Below are positions 1-7,696 of a stretch of DNA of 47,554 nucleotides, piece by piece. A program made the position numbers and the translations under genes. A model generated the notes under the pieces. That model was not told the DNA's origin, did no database searches, and worked only from the letters and a program-made list of their open reading frames with translations. This stretch comes from M3007 sp964539805 (GTDB lineage Bacteria; Bacteroidota; Bacteroidia; Chitinophagales; Saprospiraceae), in NCBI GenBank assembly GCA_964539805.1, contig CAZIKN010000034.1:1-47554 (forward strand), given 5' to 3'. The number at the start of each line of letters is the position of its first letter. The first letter of the stretch is position 1.

Positions 1-438
1 GCAGAAATTAACATTAAATACCGCAAATACCTGCTTTTCGATACGGGCATCGTGCAGCGCATTCTCGGCCTTTCCATTAGTGACCTGCTGCTGGAAGACA
101 ATTTCCAGACCATCAACAAAGGCGCTATGGCAGAGCTACATGTCGGATTGGAATTGATAAAAAATGCCTCGCCTTATCAGCCCGAGGCCCTGTACTATTG
201 GCAACGGGAGGCCCGAAACAGCCAAGCAGAAGTGGACTATGTGCTACAGCAAAAAACAGCGATCGTCCCCATTGAGGTGAAGGCCAACACAAAAGGGGCC
301 ATGCAAAGTATGCACTTGTTTCTGGAAGAAAAAAAGGCTAATCGCGGCATTCGCTTTTCCTTGGAAAATTTTGGCCAAATGCAACAAATTGCCATTTACC
401 CGCTTTATGCCGTGCAAAATGCCCTGCGGCAGGGGTGA
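1..438 (+). CDS. DUF4143-type AAA ATPase, C-terminal part (5' end outside window)
   Basis: The reading frame is open from the first base and ends at a TGA at 436-438, so only about 145 C-terminal residues are visible. LLFDTGIV at the start is typical of the DUF4143 region. Next comes GAMAELHVGLEL, then a YYW...AEVDYV...IVPIEVKA stretch, which resembles the degenerate PD-(D/E)xK fold that ends many 'ATP-binding protein' families with an N-terminal AAA module. Known members carry an ATPase and a winged helix upstream; those would lie before the window. Their function is poorly known, and many sit in accessory or defence-like regions. The TIR-FGE gene follows on the same strand. The family call is fairly secure; the cellular role is not. 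Confidence 0.75.
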   Translation, partial: AEINIKYRKYLLFDTGIVQRILGLSISDLLLEDNFQTINKGAMAELHVGLELIKNASPYQPEALYYWQREARNSQAEVDYVLQQKTAIVPIEVKANTKGAMQSMHLFLEEKKANRGIRFSLENFGQMQQIAIYPLYAVQNALRQG

Positions 439-523
439 ACTTTTGGAGCTGTAGCACACATACAGCCATTTGCATACATTTGCGTTCGGATACCGGAACT
501 TGACGTACTACGACCAACCGCTT

Positions 524-2020
524 ATGTCTGCACCGCTGAAGACGTTTATTATTTATTCGCGCCACGACGCGAAGTACAAGGACGAATTGCTCAATCACCT
601 GGATGCTTTTGTCCGCAAAGACCTGATCCGCCGCTGGGTGGACTCTGACCTGCTGCCCGGCGAGGAGTGGGAAAAGCGCATTGAAGCCGAATTAGAGGCC
701 GCCCACCTGGTGCTGATCTTGGTCAGCGCCGATGCCCTCAATTCGGATTTTATACAGAAAAAAGAACTCAAAACAGCCATAGAAAAAAAGCAGCAGGGCG
801 CAGCGCGGGTTATCCCGATCTTAGTACGCGATTGCTTGTGGGAATTGGAAGACGAATTAGCTGCCCTGCAAATGCTGCCTAAAGACGATAAAGGCCGGAT
901 TTGGGCCGTAGAAAACTGGAGCAGCCGAAGTTCGGCCTGGGCAAACACCGGGCGTGAGTTACTAAAACTAATCCAGGAAATCCGTGAGGCATTAGCCCAA
1001 GAAAATGCTAAGCAGGAACGTGCCCAACGAGAAGAAGAGGAGAAAGCCGCACAAATAGCCTCTGCCGAAAAAGCCGAAAAACTCCGCCACCGCAAGGACG
1101 AACAGGCTTGGGACAAACTGCAAAAAGAGATAGTCACCGCCACTGATTTTGAGGACAAAATAGACTTGCTGCAAGTCTATCTCGAAGAAACGCAGTACCA
1201 AAACCACCGCGAAGAAGCCGAAAACCTGCTCCATGACCTGATGGGCCAAAAAGAGGCGCACGATAAATTTGAAGAAAGGAAGCGGAAAAAAGCCGCCGCC
1301 CAACCCCAAAACGGCCAAACCCGCCGCGACCTTCCTCAAGCCCCCGAAATGGTATTTGTAGAGGGTGGTACTTTCCAAATGGGCAGCAATGAGTACGATA
1401 CTGAAAAGCCTATTCATACCGTTACGCTCAAACCTTTTTGGATCGGCAAATATCCCGTTACCTTTGAAGAATACGATGCTTACTGTGAAGTTACAGGAGC
1501 AGTCAAACCCACAGACAAAGGCTGGGGCAGGGGGCGCCGTCCGGTCATCAACGTAAATTGGGATGACGCGCAACAATACGCTCGTTGGCTCTCAGAGAAA
1601 ACGGGCCATATCTACCGCCTGCCCTCTGAGGCGGAGTGGGAATATGCTGCACGGGGCGGCAATCAAAGTAGAGGCTACATTTATTCTGGCAGTAATGACT
1701 TAAATGAAGTGGGCTGGTGTAAAGATAATGCTGATAATCAAACGCACTCCGTAGGTGAGAAAACACCGAACGAACTAGGCCTGTACGATATGAGTGGCAA
1801 TGTGTTGGAATGGTGTGCCGACGATTGGCACAACAATTATCAGGGTGCGCCTGCTGATGACCAAGCGTGGGTAGATACGCCCCAGGGCGCTTTTCGCGTG
1901 TTGCGCGGCGGCCGTTTCGACAATGATCCGCAGTATTGCCGTGCAGCCTACCGCGGCAACATCCATCGCGGCGCCAGGCTTCTCTTTATTGGCTTCCGCC
2001 TCGTCCTCCCCGTAGTTTAG
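524..2020 (+). CDS. TIR domain - coiled coil - FGE/sulfatase-modifying-fold protein, candidate DGR target
   Basis: I chose the ATG at 524 (498 aa), which leads straight into the TIR domain (APLKTFIIYSRHD); an in-frame ATG at 470 would add 18 residues of no family character. Residues about 4-150 are a bacterial TIR domain. SDFIQKKEL supplies a Glu (residue 81) in the position of the TIR NADase catalytic Glu. Residues about 150-260 are charged and coiled-coil-like. Residues about 275-498 are an FGE/SUMF1 fold (MVFVEGGTFQMGS, PVTFEEY, RLPSEAEWEYAARGG, GLYDMSGNVLEWC, VLRGG, IGFRL). This fold is a common scaffold for DGR-diversified ligand binding. The last 40 residues show a DGR-like pattern (see findings). 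No reverse transcriptase lies in the window. A TIR effector joined to a sensor-like fold suggests immunity or self-killing; this is inference. Confidence 0.85.
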   Translation: MSAPLKTFIIYSRHDAKYKDELLNHLDAFVRKDLIRRWVDSDLLPGEEWEKRIEAELEAAHLVLILVSADALNSDFIQKKELKTAIEKKQQGAARVIPILVRDCLWELEDELAALQMLPKDDKGRIWAVENWSSRSSAWANTGRELLKLIQEIREALAQENAKQERAQREEEEKAAQIASAEKAEKLRHRKDEQAWDKLQKEIVTATDFEDKIDLLQVYLEETQYQNHREEAENLLHDLMGQKEAHDKFEERKRKKAAAQPQNGQTRRDLPQAPEMVFVEGGTFQMGSNEYDTEKPIHTVTLKPFWIGKYPVTFEEYDAYCEVTGAVKPTDKGWGRGRRPVINVNWDDAQQYARWLSEKTGHIYRLPSEAEWEYAARGGNQSRGYIYSGSNDLNEVGWCKDNADNQTHSVGEKTPNELGLYDMSGNVLEWCADDWHNNYQGAPADDQAWVDTPQGAFRVLRGGRFDNDPQYCRAAYRGNIHRGARLLFIGFRLVLPVV

Positions 2021-2042
2021 GGAGGCCCCTTCCTGGCCTTCC
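2020..2042 (+). other. Hairpin directly after the TIR-FGE stop codon
   Basis: An 8-bp stem starts at the last base of the stop codon: 2020-2027 pairs with 2035-2042 (one G-T wobble at 2022/2040) around a 7-nt loop CCTTCCT. No T-run follows, so it is a poor intrinsic terminator. DGR target genes typically carry a GC-rich hairpin just after the variable region that helps retrohoming, and this one sits in that place. A second weaker inverted repeat (CCGCTC 2060-2065 / GAGCGG 2079-2084) lies just downstream. The remaining bases to about 2207 hold no gene I recognise. Confidence 0.45.
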
Positions 2043-2231
2043 GTGAGCAAAAAATTGAGCCGCTCCTGCCATCGGAACGAGCGGGAGGGAGGGATGACCG
2101 AGCGGCGAAGTGGAGTAGGCATGAGGGCGAATACTACGAGGTGGAGAATAGGATTAGCAGGGTTTTTATGGGATCAGGAGGATTAGATATTCGATGAAAC
2201 AAAAAACTTTTTGTTTTAAATTTTTGTATCT

Positions 2232-2740
2232 TTGTGGAATGTTAAAGAGAGGGTGGTTTACGGTTCAGGGCTAATAAATAACTTATCCCGTGACCTTACG
2301 GACAGACTTGGGAGCGGGTTTAGTCATTCCAATGTCAATTATATGCGAATGTTTTATCTGGAAAATCCAATTTTGGAGACGGTGTCTCCAAAATTGAGTT
2401 GGGGGCATTGGTTCGAGATTTTAAGAATATCCGACCCGCTTGAGCGCTCCTTTTTCTGAAACAAACCAAACACGAGGGCTGGGGCGTGCGCGAACTGAAA
2501 CGCCAAAAGAAGAGTATGTTGTTCCACCGTCTTGCTGCCGGAAAAGACAAGGAAGGCATACTGAAACTTGCCCGTTCAGGTCAAATCGTTGAATCGCCGG
2601 AAGACCTACTGCGCGATCCCTTTGTGCTGGAATTTTTGAAAATGCCCGAACCTGCGCACTGGCACGAAGAACATTTGGAAACGCGGCTCATCAATCAATT
2701 GCAAGCGTTTTTACTCGAATTGGGCACGAAGAAAAGTAAT
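2232..2740 (+). pseudogene. Decayed DUF1016/YhcG-family PD-(D/E)xK nuclease gene
   Basis: Two frames together give a DUF1016/YhcG-like protein. 2232-2459 encodes NLSRDLTDRLGSGFSHSN, NYMRMFYL, KLSWGHW and ISDPLERSFF. After a TGA the match continues in another frame from 2459 (KQTKHEGWGVRELKRQ, LAAGKDKEGILKLA, EDLLRDPFVLEFLK, ETRLINQLQAFLLELG) to about 2740. Beyond that the expected catalytic C-terminal half is absent, and the frame runs on to 2836 as unrelated sequence. The usual N-terminus is also missing, so the gene has a frameshift and is truncated at both ends. YhcG-like proteins are often mobile or defence-linked, which fits the accessory look of this edge. A TATCTTTG box at 2227-2234 overlaps the remnant start and may be a relic promoter. 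Confidence 0.8.
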
Positions 2741-2846
2741 TGTGCAACGCGGCGTAGCACCAATTACCTGCCCCCTGTGCAGCACATTGTCGGGCAAGCC
2801 CCTTCAAGGAAAGCGATTTTTGATCAAGGCTTATAATTGACATGAT

Positions 2847-2881
2847 TTTGTGCACTCATAATCGCCACTTTCCTAATTTTG
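2847..2881 (+). promoter_or_regulatory. Candidate Bacteroidota promoter for selD
   Basis: TTTG at 2847-2850 is followed after 23 nt by TAATTTTG at 2874-2881, matching the TTTG...TAnnTTTG pattern of the primary sigma factor in Bacteroidota. It would start transcription about 50 nt before the selD ATG at 2937. Confidence 0.45.
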
Positions 2882-2936
2882 CCTCCCGATACCGCTTTGT
2901 CGGCCCTAGTACGCCGGCAACAAACCACCCATAAAA

Positions 2937-3974
2937 ATGCAATATAAACTTACCCAGTATTCCCACGGCGCAGGTTGTGGATGCAAAATTTCTCCAAAAT
3001 TATTGGATAATATCCTGAAAACCAGCACACTGACAACACATTTTCCCCAACTGCTCGTAGGGAATGAAGAGCGCGACGATGCTGCCGTTTTTGACCTCGG
3101 TGATGGCACCGCTATCATCAGCACCACCGATTTTTTTATGCCCATTGTGGATGATGCCGAGGATTTTGGCCGCATCGCCTCCGTCAATGCCATTAGCGAT
3201 GTGTATGCTATGGGTGGCCGACCTTTGCTGGCTATTGCCATATTAGGCTGGCCAATAAATACCCTGCCACCGGAAGTAGCCAATGCCGTTATAGAAGGCA
3301 GTCGAAAGGCATGTGCAGAAGCGGGCATTCCCCTTGCCGGCGGGCACAGCATTGACAGCCCCGAGCCTATTTTCGGATTGGCGGTGACGGGGCGTTTGGA
3401 AATCAAAAACCTGAAAAAAAACGGTGGTGCCACACCCGGTTCCAAGTTGTTCCTGACCAAACCTTTGGGCGTAGGCATTCTGACCACAGCGCAGAAAAAG
3501 GGTGTTTTAAAACCCGAGCACGCCCAAATTGCACCCAATAGCATGAAAAAACTCAATAAAGCGGGGGAACGATTTGGCCTTCTGCCCTATATTCAGGCTA
3601 TGACGGATGTTACGGGTTTTGGCCTGTTGGGGCATTTGGGTGAAATGTGCCAGGCCAGCAACACCACTGCTCTTGTGCAATTTGAACAGGTGCCCACTAT
3701 TGATCGCAATATCCTCGACTTTTACCTTGCCAACAAATGTGTGCCCGGTGGGACAAACCGCAACTGGGAGAGCTATGGTCATACCGTGAGCGACATTACA
3801 GAACATCAGCGCTATATTTTGGCTGATCCGCAGACCAGTGGCGGACTTTTGGTGGCTGTGGCAGAGGGATACGAGGCTGATTTTCAAGCAGCAGCGGCAG
3901 CAGAAGGCTTTGATTTGCAACCGTTTGGCTATATGGTGGCGCGTGAAGATGTTCTGATACGATTGACAGACTAA
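2937..3974 (+). CDS. selD: Selenide, water dikinase (selenophosphate synthase)
   Basis: Makes selenophosphate from selenide and ATP, the selenium donor for selenocysteine and for 2-selenouridine in tRNA. The 345-aa protein is full length. It opens with LTQYSHGAGCGCKISP, in which Cys14 and Lys17 match the essential Cys17 and Lys20 of E. coli SelD; the catalytic residue is Cys here, not selenocysteine. RDDAAVFDLGDGT, STTDFFMPIVDD, NAISDVYAMGG, AGGHSID, TDVTGFGLLGH and ADPQTSGGLL are all present. The protein is very close to the E. coli type. No selA, selB, selenocysteine tRNA or 2-selenouridine synthase gene is in the window. A GH113-like gene follows after 17 nt, so the two may be co-transcribed without an obvious functional link. 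Confidence 0.97.
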   Translation: MQYKLTQYSHGAGCGCKISPKLLDNILKTSTLTTHFPQLLVGNEERDDAAVFDLGDGTAIISTTDFFMPIVDDAEDFGRIASVNAISDVYAMGGRPLLAIAILGWPINTLPPEVANAVIEGSRKACAEAGIPLAGGHSIDSPEPIFGLAVTGRLEIKNLKKNGGATPGSKLFLTKPLGVGILTTAQKKGVLKPEHAQIAPNSMKKLNKAGERFGLLPYIQAMTDVTGFGLLGHLGEMCQASNTTALVQFEQVPTIDRNILDFYLANKCVPGGTNRNWESYGHTVSDITEHQRYILADPQTSGGLLVAVAEGYEADFQAAAAAEGFDLQPFGYMVAREDVLIRLTD

Positions 3975-3991
3975 TCCAATACAACATTATT

Positions 3992-5116
3992 ATGGTAAAA
4001 TCGCTTTTTCAAGCCATCTTGTTTTGGGTTTTGGTGATTGGAGCCTGCAAGCCATCCAACGGCCCAAGCACCCAGTCTGCAATTGTGCCACAATTGCCTG
4101 TAAAACAAGAAGATAACATGCCCAAACCAATTAATGGCGGCGTTTTGCCCCTTGTGACAGACAAGTTGGATGGCCTTACCTTTGTAGCGCCGCCCAAGCC
4201 TTTTCCTCAAAACCCAATGCCCCATGTCGTGGAGAGCGGGGCGGGTTGGATTTCCGTGATTCCCTATGCCTACACCCGTGCCAACGTCCCCTCCGTCCGC
4301 TTTTCAGAACATGACTGGCAGTGGTGGGGCGAAACGCCCGAAGGCGCGCGTGAGACCATCCGATTGGCGCATGCTGCGGGCCTGAAAGTCATGCTCAAAC
4401 CGCAAGTATATATCCCTTATCACTGGACGGGCAGTATGGACTTCAACGGGCCTGAAAACTGGGCAAAATGGGAGGCCGATTATGAAAAATACATCCTCCG
4501 CTTTGCCCAATTGGCGGATTCCATGCAGGTGGAACTGTTTTGTATAGCGACTGAATTTCGAAATTCCATTGAAAAAAGACCACTTTTCTGGCAGGAACTG
4601 ATTCAAAAAGTCAGAAAAACATATCATGGCAAACTAACCTATTCCTCCAACTGGGACGATTGGGACAAAGTACCTTTTTGGAATGACATGGATTACATCG
4701 GCCTTGGGGGCTACTTCCCCTTGGTGGATGCCCCTACGCCCTCGGTGGATTCCCTGCGCAAGGCCTGGCAGCCCATCAAAAACCGATTGAAAGCCTTTAG
4801 CCAGACCTGGGGTAAACCCATTTTGTTTACGGAATTTGGTTACCTGAGCGTGGACGGATGCGGCTGGCAAAACTGGGAATTGGAAAAAGGCATTGAGTCG
4901 CGACCCATCAACGAACAAGCCCAGGCCAATTGTTTTGAGGCCCTTTTTGCCGAATTTTTTCCCGAAAGCTGGTGGGCCGGCGGATTTATGTGGAAATGGT
5001 TTCCCAATATGCAGGGCCATGAAGGTTACCCGGAACGCGATTACACGCCGCAGGGCAAGTTGGGGGAGAAGGTAGTCAGGAACTGGTATGGTCAAACTAT
5101 ACCGGGAATTAAGTGA
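3992..5116 (+). CDS. GH113-like glycoside hydrolase lipoprotein (TIM barrel)
   Basis: 374 aa with a lipoprotein signal (hydrophobic run to VIGAC, Cys19) followed by a Pro/Asn-rich linker, so probably attached to a membrane facing the periplasm or outside. The rest is a TIM barrel of the GH113 beta-mannanase-like type. WISVIPYAY, GLKVMLKPQVYI, ELFCIATEF (Glu188, likely acid/base), YSSNWDD, DYIGLGGYFPL and PILFTEFGY (Glu281, likely nucleophile) follow in the expected order, and AGGFMWKWFP comes near the end. Substrate is unproven; mannan is only the best-studied GH113 substrate. Starts 17 nt after selD. The last codons and the stop lie inside an intergenic repeat copy (5097-5194), so the extreme C-terminus may come from that element. 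Confidence 0.8.
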   Translation: MVKSLFQAILFWVLVIGACKPSNGPSTQSAIVPQLPVKQEDNMPKPINGGVLPLVTDKLDGLTFVAPPKPFPQNPMPHVVESGAGWISVIPYAYTRANVPSVRFSEHDWQWWGETPEGARETIRLAHAAGLKVMLKPQVYIPYHWTGSMDFNGPENWAKWEADYEKYILRFAQLADSMQVELFCIATEFRNSIEKRPLFWQELIQKVRKTYHGKLTYSSNWDDWDKVPFWNDMDYIGLGGYFPLVDAPTPSVDSLRKAWQPIKNRLKAFSQTWGKPILFTEFGYLSVDGCGWQNWELEKGIESRPINEQAQANCFEALFAEFFPESWWAGGFMWKWFPNMQGHEGYPERDYTPQGKLGEKVVRNWYGQTIPGIK

Positions 5117-5194
5117 TTTTGAAGAGTACCAGGATTGATTTACCTGCTTTTATAGATTTACATACTCGAGTAATTCAAAACAACCTTGTGTTGG
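5097..5194 (+). repeat. Dispersed intergenic repeat, copy 1
   Basis: Resembles the reverse complement of 10272-10359 and 43501-43597 along its whole length. It shares the exact 16-mer TAAGTGATTTTGAAGA with the kdp copy and the exact 14-mer GATTGATTTACCTG with the pst copy. It begins inside the GH113-like gene and contains its stop codon. The rest of the 247-nt gap before the NfeD-like gene shows no other clear feature. Confidence 0.75.
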
Positions 5195-5363
5195 CTTTAA
5201 GTAGTCGTTGAAAGGTACACTCATCGAACATTTCCGTATTCAAATCCGAATTTCATCCCGACTGGTCAAGCAAAGTGGTGCCGCATTAGCTTTCTGCCAC
5301 ACTTTTGATTCATCGCAATACAATTATTTATTGCCTTGAAATCAAACCTATTGCCTTTTCAGC

Positions 5364-5933
5364 ATGGAAGCCTTTACAACTTGGTATAATGGTTTACAAG
5401 CCGCAGAACAATTCTTCTTTATCGTCGGGATCATATCCAATCTACTGTTTTTTTTGTATGTGGCCTTACAATTAATAGGCGGCCATGATGCCGAACTGCC
5501 AGAGCATCCCTTTGATGTTGATTTTGCCCTGTTGAGCGTGCGCAGCCTGCTGGCGTTTGGCATGTTTCTCGGCTGGACGGGGCTTATTGTGCTCAAAAGC
5601 GGTTTGGGACTTCCATGGGCAATTGCTGCAGGCGTTTTGGCTGGTCTTTTGGCTGCCTGGCTCGCTTGGCTGCTCTTAAAGGCCATGCTTCGGCTACAGC
5701 AATCAGGTAACCTTGAATTGCAAAATGCCTATCACCAAACGGGCAGCGTTTACCTGACCATACCTGCCAAGGGTCAAGGCGCTGGCAAGGTGCAGATCGT
5801 CGTTCAAGGTGCCCTGCGCGAATTGGACGCTGTTTCCGATGATGCCGAAATTCCCACAGGAACAAAAATAATTGTATGCGACATCACTGATAACCATTTG
5901 GTTGTCATGCAATTGAAGGAGACGTTGATTTGA
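5364..5933 (+). CDS. NfeD-like membrane protein, short form
   Basis: 189 aa. Three hydrophobic segments at about 15-39, 57-77 and 82-108 precede a soluble region (about 118-187) that looks like the OB-fold of NfeD/YuaF proteins (GSVYLTIPAKGQGAGKVQIVVQ, IPTGTKIIVCDITDNHLVVM). There is no ClpP-like protease domain, so it is the short form. These proteins nearly always sit beside a flotillin gene, as here, and help organise flotillin-rich membrane patches. The gap to the flotillin gene is 186 nt and filled with repeats, so whether the two share one transcript is uncertain. Confidence 0.85.
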   Translation: MEAFTTWYNGLQAAEQFFFIVGIISNLLFFLYVALQLIGGHDAELPEHPFDVDFALLSVRSLLAFGMFLGWTGLIVLKSGLGLPWAIAAGVLAGLLAAWLAWLLLKAMLRLQQSGNLELQNAYHQTGSVYLTIPAKGQGAGKVQIVVQGALRELDAVSDDAEIPTGTKIIVCDITDNHLVVMQLKETLI

Positions 5934-5939
5934 CTTTTT

Positions 5940-5997
5940 GTTGATTTGTTGATTTGAATCGTAGAGTGTACGCTACGCCTCAAATCAACAAATCAAC
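5940..5997 (+). repeat. Long inverted repeat (hairpin) after the NfeD-like gene
   Basis: GTTGATTTGTTGATTTGA (5940-5957) is perfectly complementary to 5980-5997. Inside, CGTAG (5960-5964) pairs with CTACG (5973-5977) around an 8-nt loop, with a 2x2 internal loop between the stems. It starts 7 nt after the NfeD-like stop codon. It could act as an RNA hairpin (attenuation, terminator-like or mRNA stability) or be a relic of the repeats next to it. Confidence 0.8.
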
Positions 5998-6118
5998 AAC
6001 AGGTCAAATCAACAACTTTCAAATCAACACATCAACAAACCTTCACATCAACATTTTAAAAGTCAAATCAACAAATCAACAACTATTCAAATCAACAGTA
6101 AGTCAAATCAACAACAAA
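5980..6118 (+). repeat. Cluster of ATCAACA repeats upstream of the flotillin gene
   Basis: The 7-mer ATCAACA, usually inside the longer word TCAAATCAACA, occurs about ten times between 5980 and the flotillin ATG at 6120. Spacing is irregular (0-13 nt) and there are no conserved-length spacers, so it is not a CRISPR array. All units here point the same way; the opposite orientation occurs only at 5924-5957. The last unit ends just before the start codon, so it lies in the flotillin 5' leader. Confidence 0.85.
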
Positions 6119-6119
6119 T

Positions 6120-7625
6120 ATGATCACCACCCTATCTTTATTGGCCTTTTTGGTCATTTTCCTGCTTATTACAGGTTCTGTTTTTATCTCCAGATACAAG
6201 CGGTGTCCTTCGGACAAAATCCTCGTCATTTATGGTAAAACCGGAGCTGGGCAATCAGCCCGATGCATACATGGCGGTGCCGCTTTTATTTGGCCCATCA
6301 TTCAGGATTATTCTTTTTTGGATTTGACACCTATTTCCATTGATGTGGATTTGCGCAATGCCCTTTCCAAACAAAATATTCGTGTAGATGTGCCCTCGCG
6401 TTTTACGGTAGGTATCTCCACCGAGCCAGAAGTTATGACCAATGCTGCTGAACGCTTGCTTGGCTTGGATATGAATGCCATTCGCACCGTTTCGCATGAC
6501 ATTATTGTAGGTCAGATGCGCTTGGTTATTGCCACCATGGACATTGAGGAAATCAATGCCGACCGCGATAAATTTTACAGTAACGTATCACACCATGTAG
6601 AAACGGAGTTGAAAAAGATCGGCTTGCGCCTCATCAACGTTAACGTAACGGACATCCATGATGAATCTGGTTACATCCAAGCCTTGGGTAAAGAGGCAGC
6701 CGCCAAAGCCGTGAACGATGCGCGTATATCCGTGGCTCAAAAACTGCGCGACGGTAGCATCGGTGAAGCGGATGCCCAACGCGAAATGCGCATTAAAGTG
6801 TCCGAAACCCACGCCCTTTCACAAATTGGTGAAGCAGAGGCCCAACAAATGCAACGCGCCAAGGTGGCCAATGCAGAAGCCATAGCCTCCTCAGGTGAGG
6901 CTGAGGCCCAGCAACTACAGCGTATCAAAATCGCGGAAGCCAATGCCCGTGCGATTGAAGGTGAAAACCAGGCAAAAATTCAGGTTGCCAAATCTGAAGC
7001 GGATCGCAGACAGGCCGAAGCGGAATCCCTGCGCCAGGCCATGACGGCTGAAAAAGTAGAGTCAGCCCGCGCACTTGAAGAATCCTACAAGGCCGAGGAA
7101 GCTGCCGAACGCGCCCGCGCTGCCCGCGAAATGGCTACCCGACAGGCCGATGAGGTGATCCGTGCCCAGATAGAAAAGCAAAAAGCCGAAATCGCCGCCG
7201 AAGCACAGGCCGAGCAAATCCGCCGCATTGCCAAAGGTGAGGCAGATGCCATCTTTATGAAGCAGGAAGCCGAGGCCCGTGGCCTTTACGAGATTTTGAG
7301 CAAACAGGCTGAGGGTTTCCAAAAAGTAATGGATTCCGCAGGTGGCAACTCTCGCGATGCCGTGTTGCTGATGATTGCCGATAAGTTGCCCGAATTGGTG
7401 CGCACACAAGTGGATGCCATCAAGGGGATCAAAATTGATAAAGTAACCGTTTGGGAAGGCGGCCAGCATCAAAATGGCGAAGGCAACTCAACATCTAACT
7501 TTATTTCCGGCCTTTATCGCTCTGTGCCGCCCCTTAATGACCTGCTCAATATGGCTGGCATGAATTTGCCAGAGTATATCGCTGGTCAGCAGAAAGAGAA
7601 AGAGAAAGAAAAAGAGGCAAACTAA
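6120..7625 (+). CDS. Flotillin-like SPFH-domain protein (FloT/YuaG type)
   Basis: 501 aa. An N-terminal membrane segment (about 4-25) is followed by the SPFH/band 7 domain (about 28-200: CPSDKILVIYGK, DLTPISIDVDLRNALSKQNIRVDVPSRFTV given here as separate blocks). A long Glu/Ala-rich coiled coil (about 190-400) has repeated GEAEAQ- and AEAxA-type units, and a C-terminal oligomerisation region ends in KEKEKEKEAN. Flotillins scaffold ordered membrane microdomains, and bacterial ones act with NfeD-family proteins, which matches the gene upstream. Length is normal. It could alternatively be labelled an SPFH family protein, but the EA repeats and the NfeD-like neighbour favour flotillin. Confidence 0.93.
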   Translation: MITTLSLLAFLVIFLLITGSVFISRYKRCPSDKILVIYGKTGAGQSARCIHGGAAFIWPIIQDYSFLDLTPISIDVDLRNALSKQNIRVDVPSRFTVGISTEPEVMTNAAERLLGLDMNAIRTVSHDIIVGQMRLVIATMDIEEINADRDKFYSNVSHHVETELKKIGLRLINVNVTDIHDESGYIQALGKEAAAKAVNDARISVAQKLRDGSIGEADAQREMRIKVSETHALSQIGEAEAQQMQRAKVANAEAIASSGEAEAQQLQRIKIAEANARAIEGENQAKIQVAKSEADRRQAEAESLRQAMTAEKVESARALEESYKAEEAAERARAAREMATRQADEVIRAQIEKQKAEIAAEAQAEQIRRIAKGEADAIFMKQEAEARGLYEILSKQAEGFQKVMDSAGGNSRDAVLLMIADKLPELVRTQVDAIKGIKIDKVTVWEGGQHQNGEGNSTSNFISGLYRSVPPLNDLLNMAGMNLPEYIAGQQKEKEKEKEAN

Positions 7626-7640
7626 ATATGTCAACAAAGT

Positions 7641-7696
7641 CGGAGGGTGAAAAGCAAAAAATCAATTGGTTTTTACCCTGCTTTTTTCACTCTCCG
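7641..7696. terminator. Inverted repeat between convergent flotillin and TonB-receptor genes
   Basis: CGGAGGGTGAAAAGCA (7641-7656) is complementary to 7679-7696 apart from one mismatch and a 2-nt bulge, with a 22-nt loop. T/A-rich runs lie in the stem. It lies 16 nt after the flotillin stop and contains the last codons of the receptor gene on the other strand. A shared transcription stop for both genes is plausible, but the large loop makes this uncertain. Confidence 0.4.

Noticed and set aside
595..1158. 187-codon minus-strand frame opposite the TIR domain
   Set aside because: Antisense of the TIR and coiled-coil region; Ser-rich shadow without family features.
2021..2936. A DGR reverse transcriptase or template repeat next to the variable region
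   Set aside because: I looked for an RT and for a second copy of the 1890-2010 pattern and found neither in this window; the gap holds only a hairpin and the YhcG remnant.
5980..6118. Repeat cluster as a CRISPR array
   Set aside because: Units are only 7-12 nt with irregular short gaps, and no cas genes are near.
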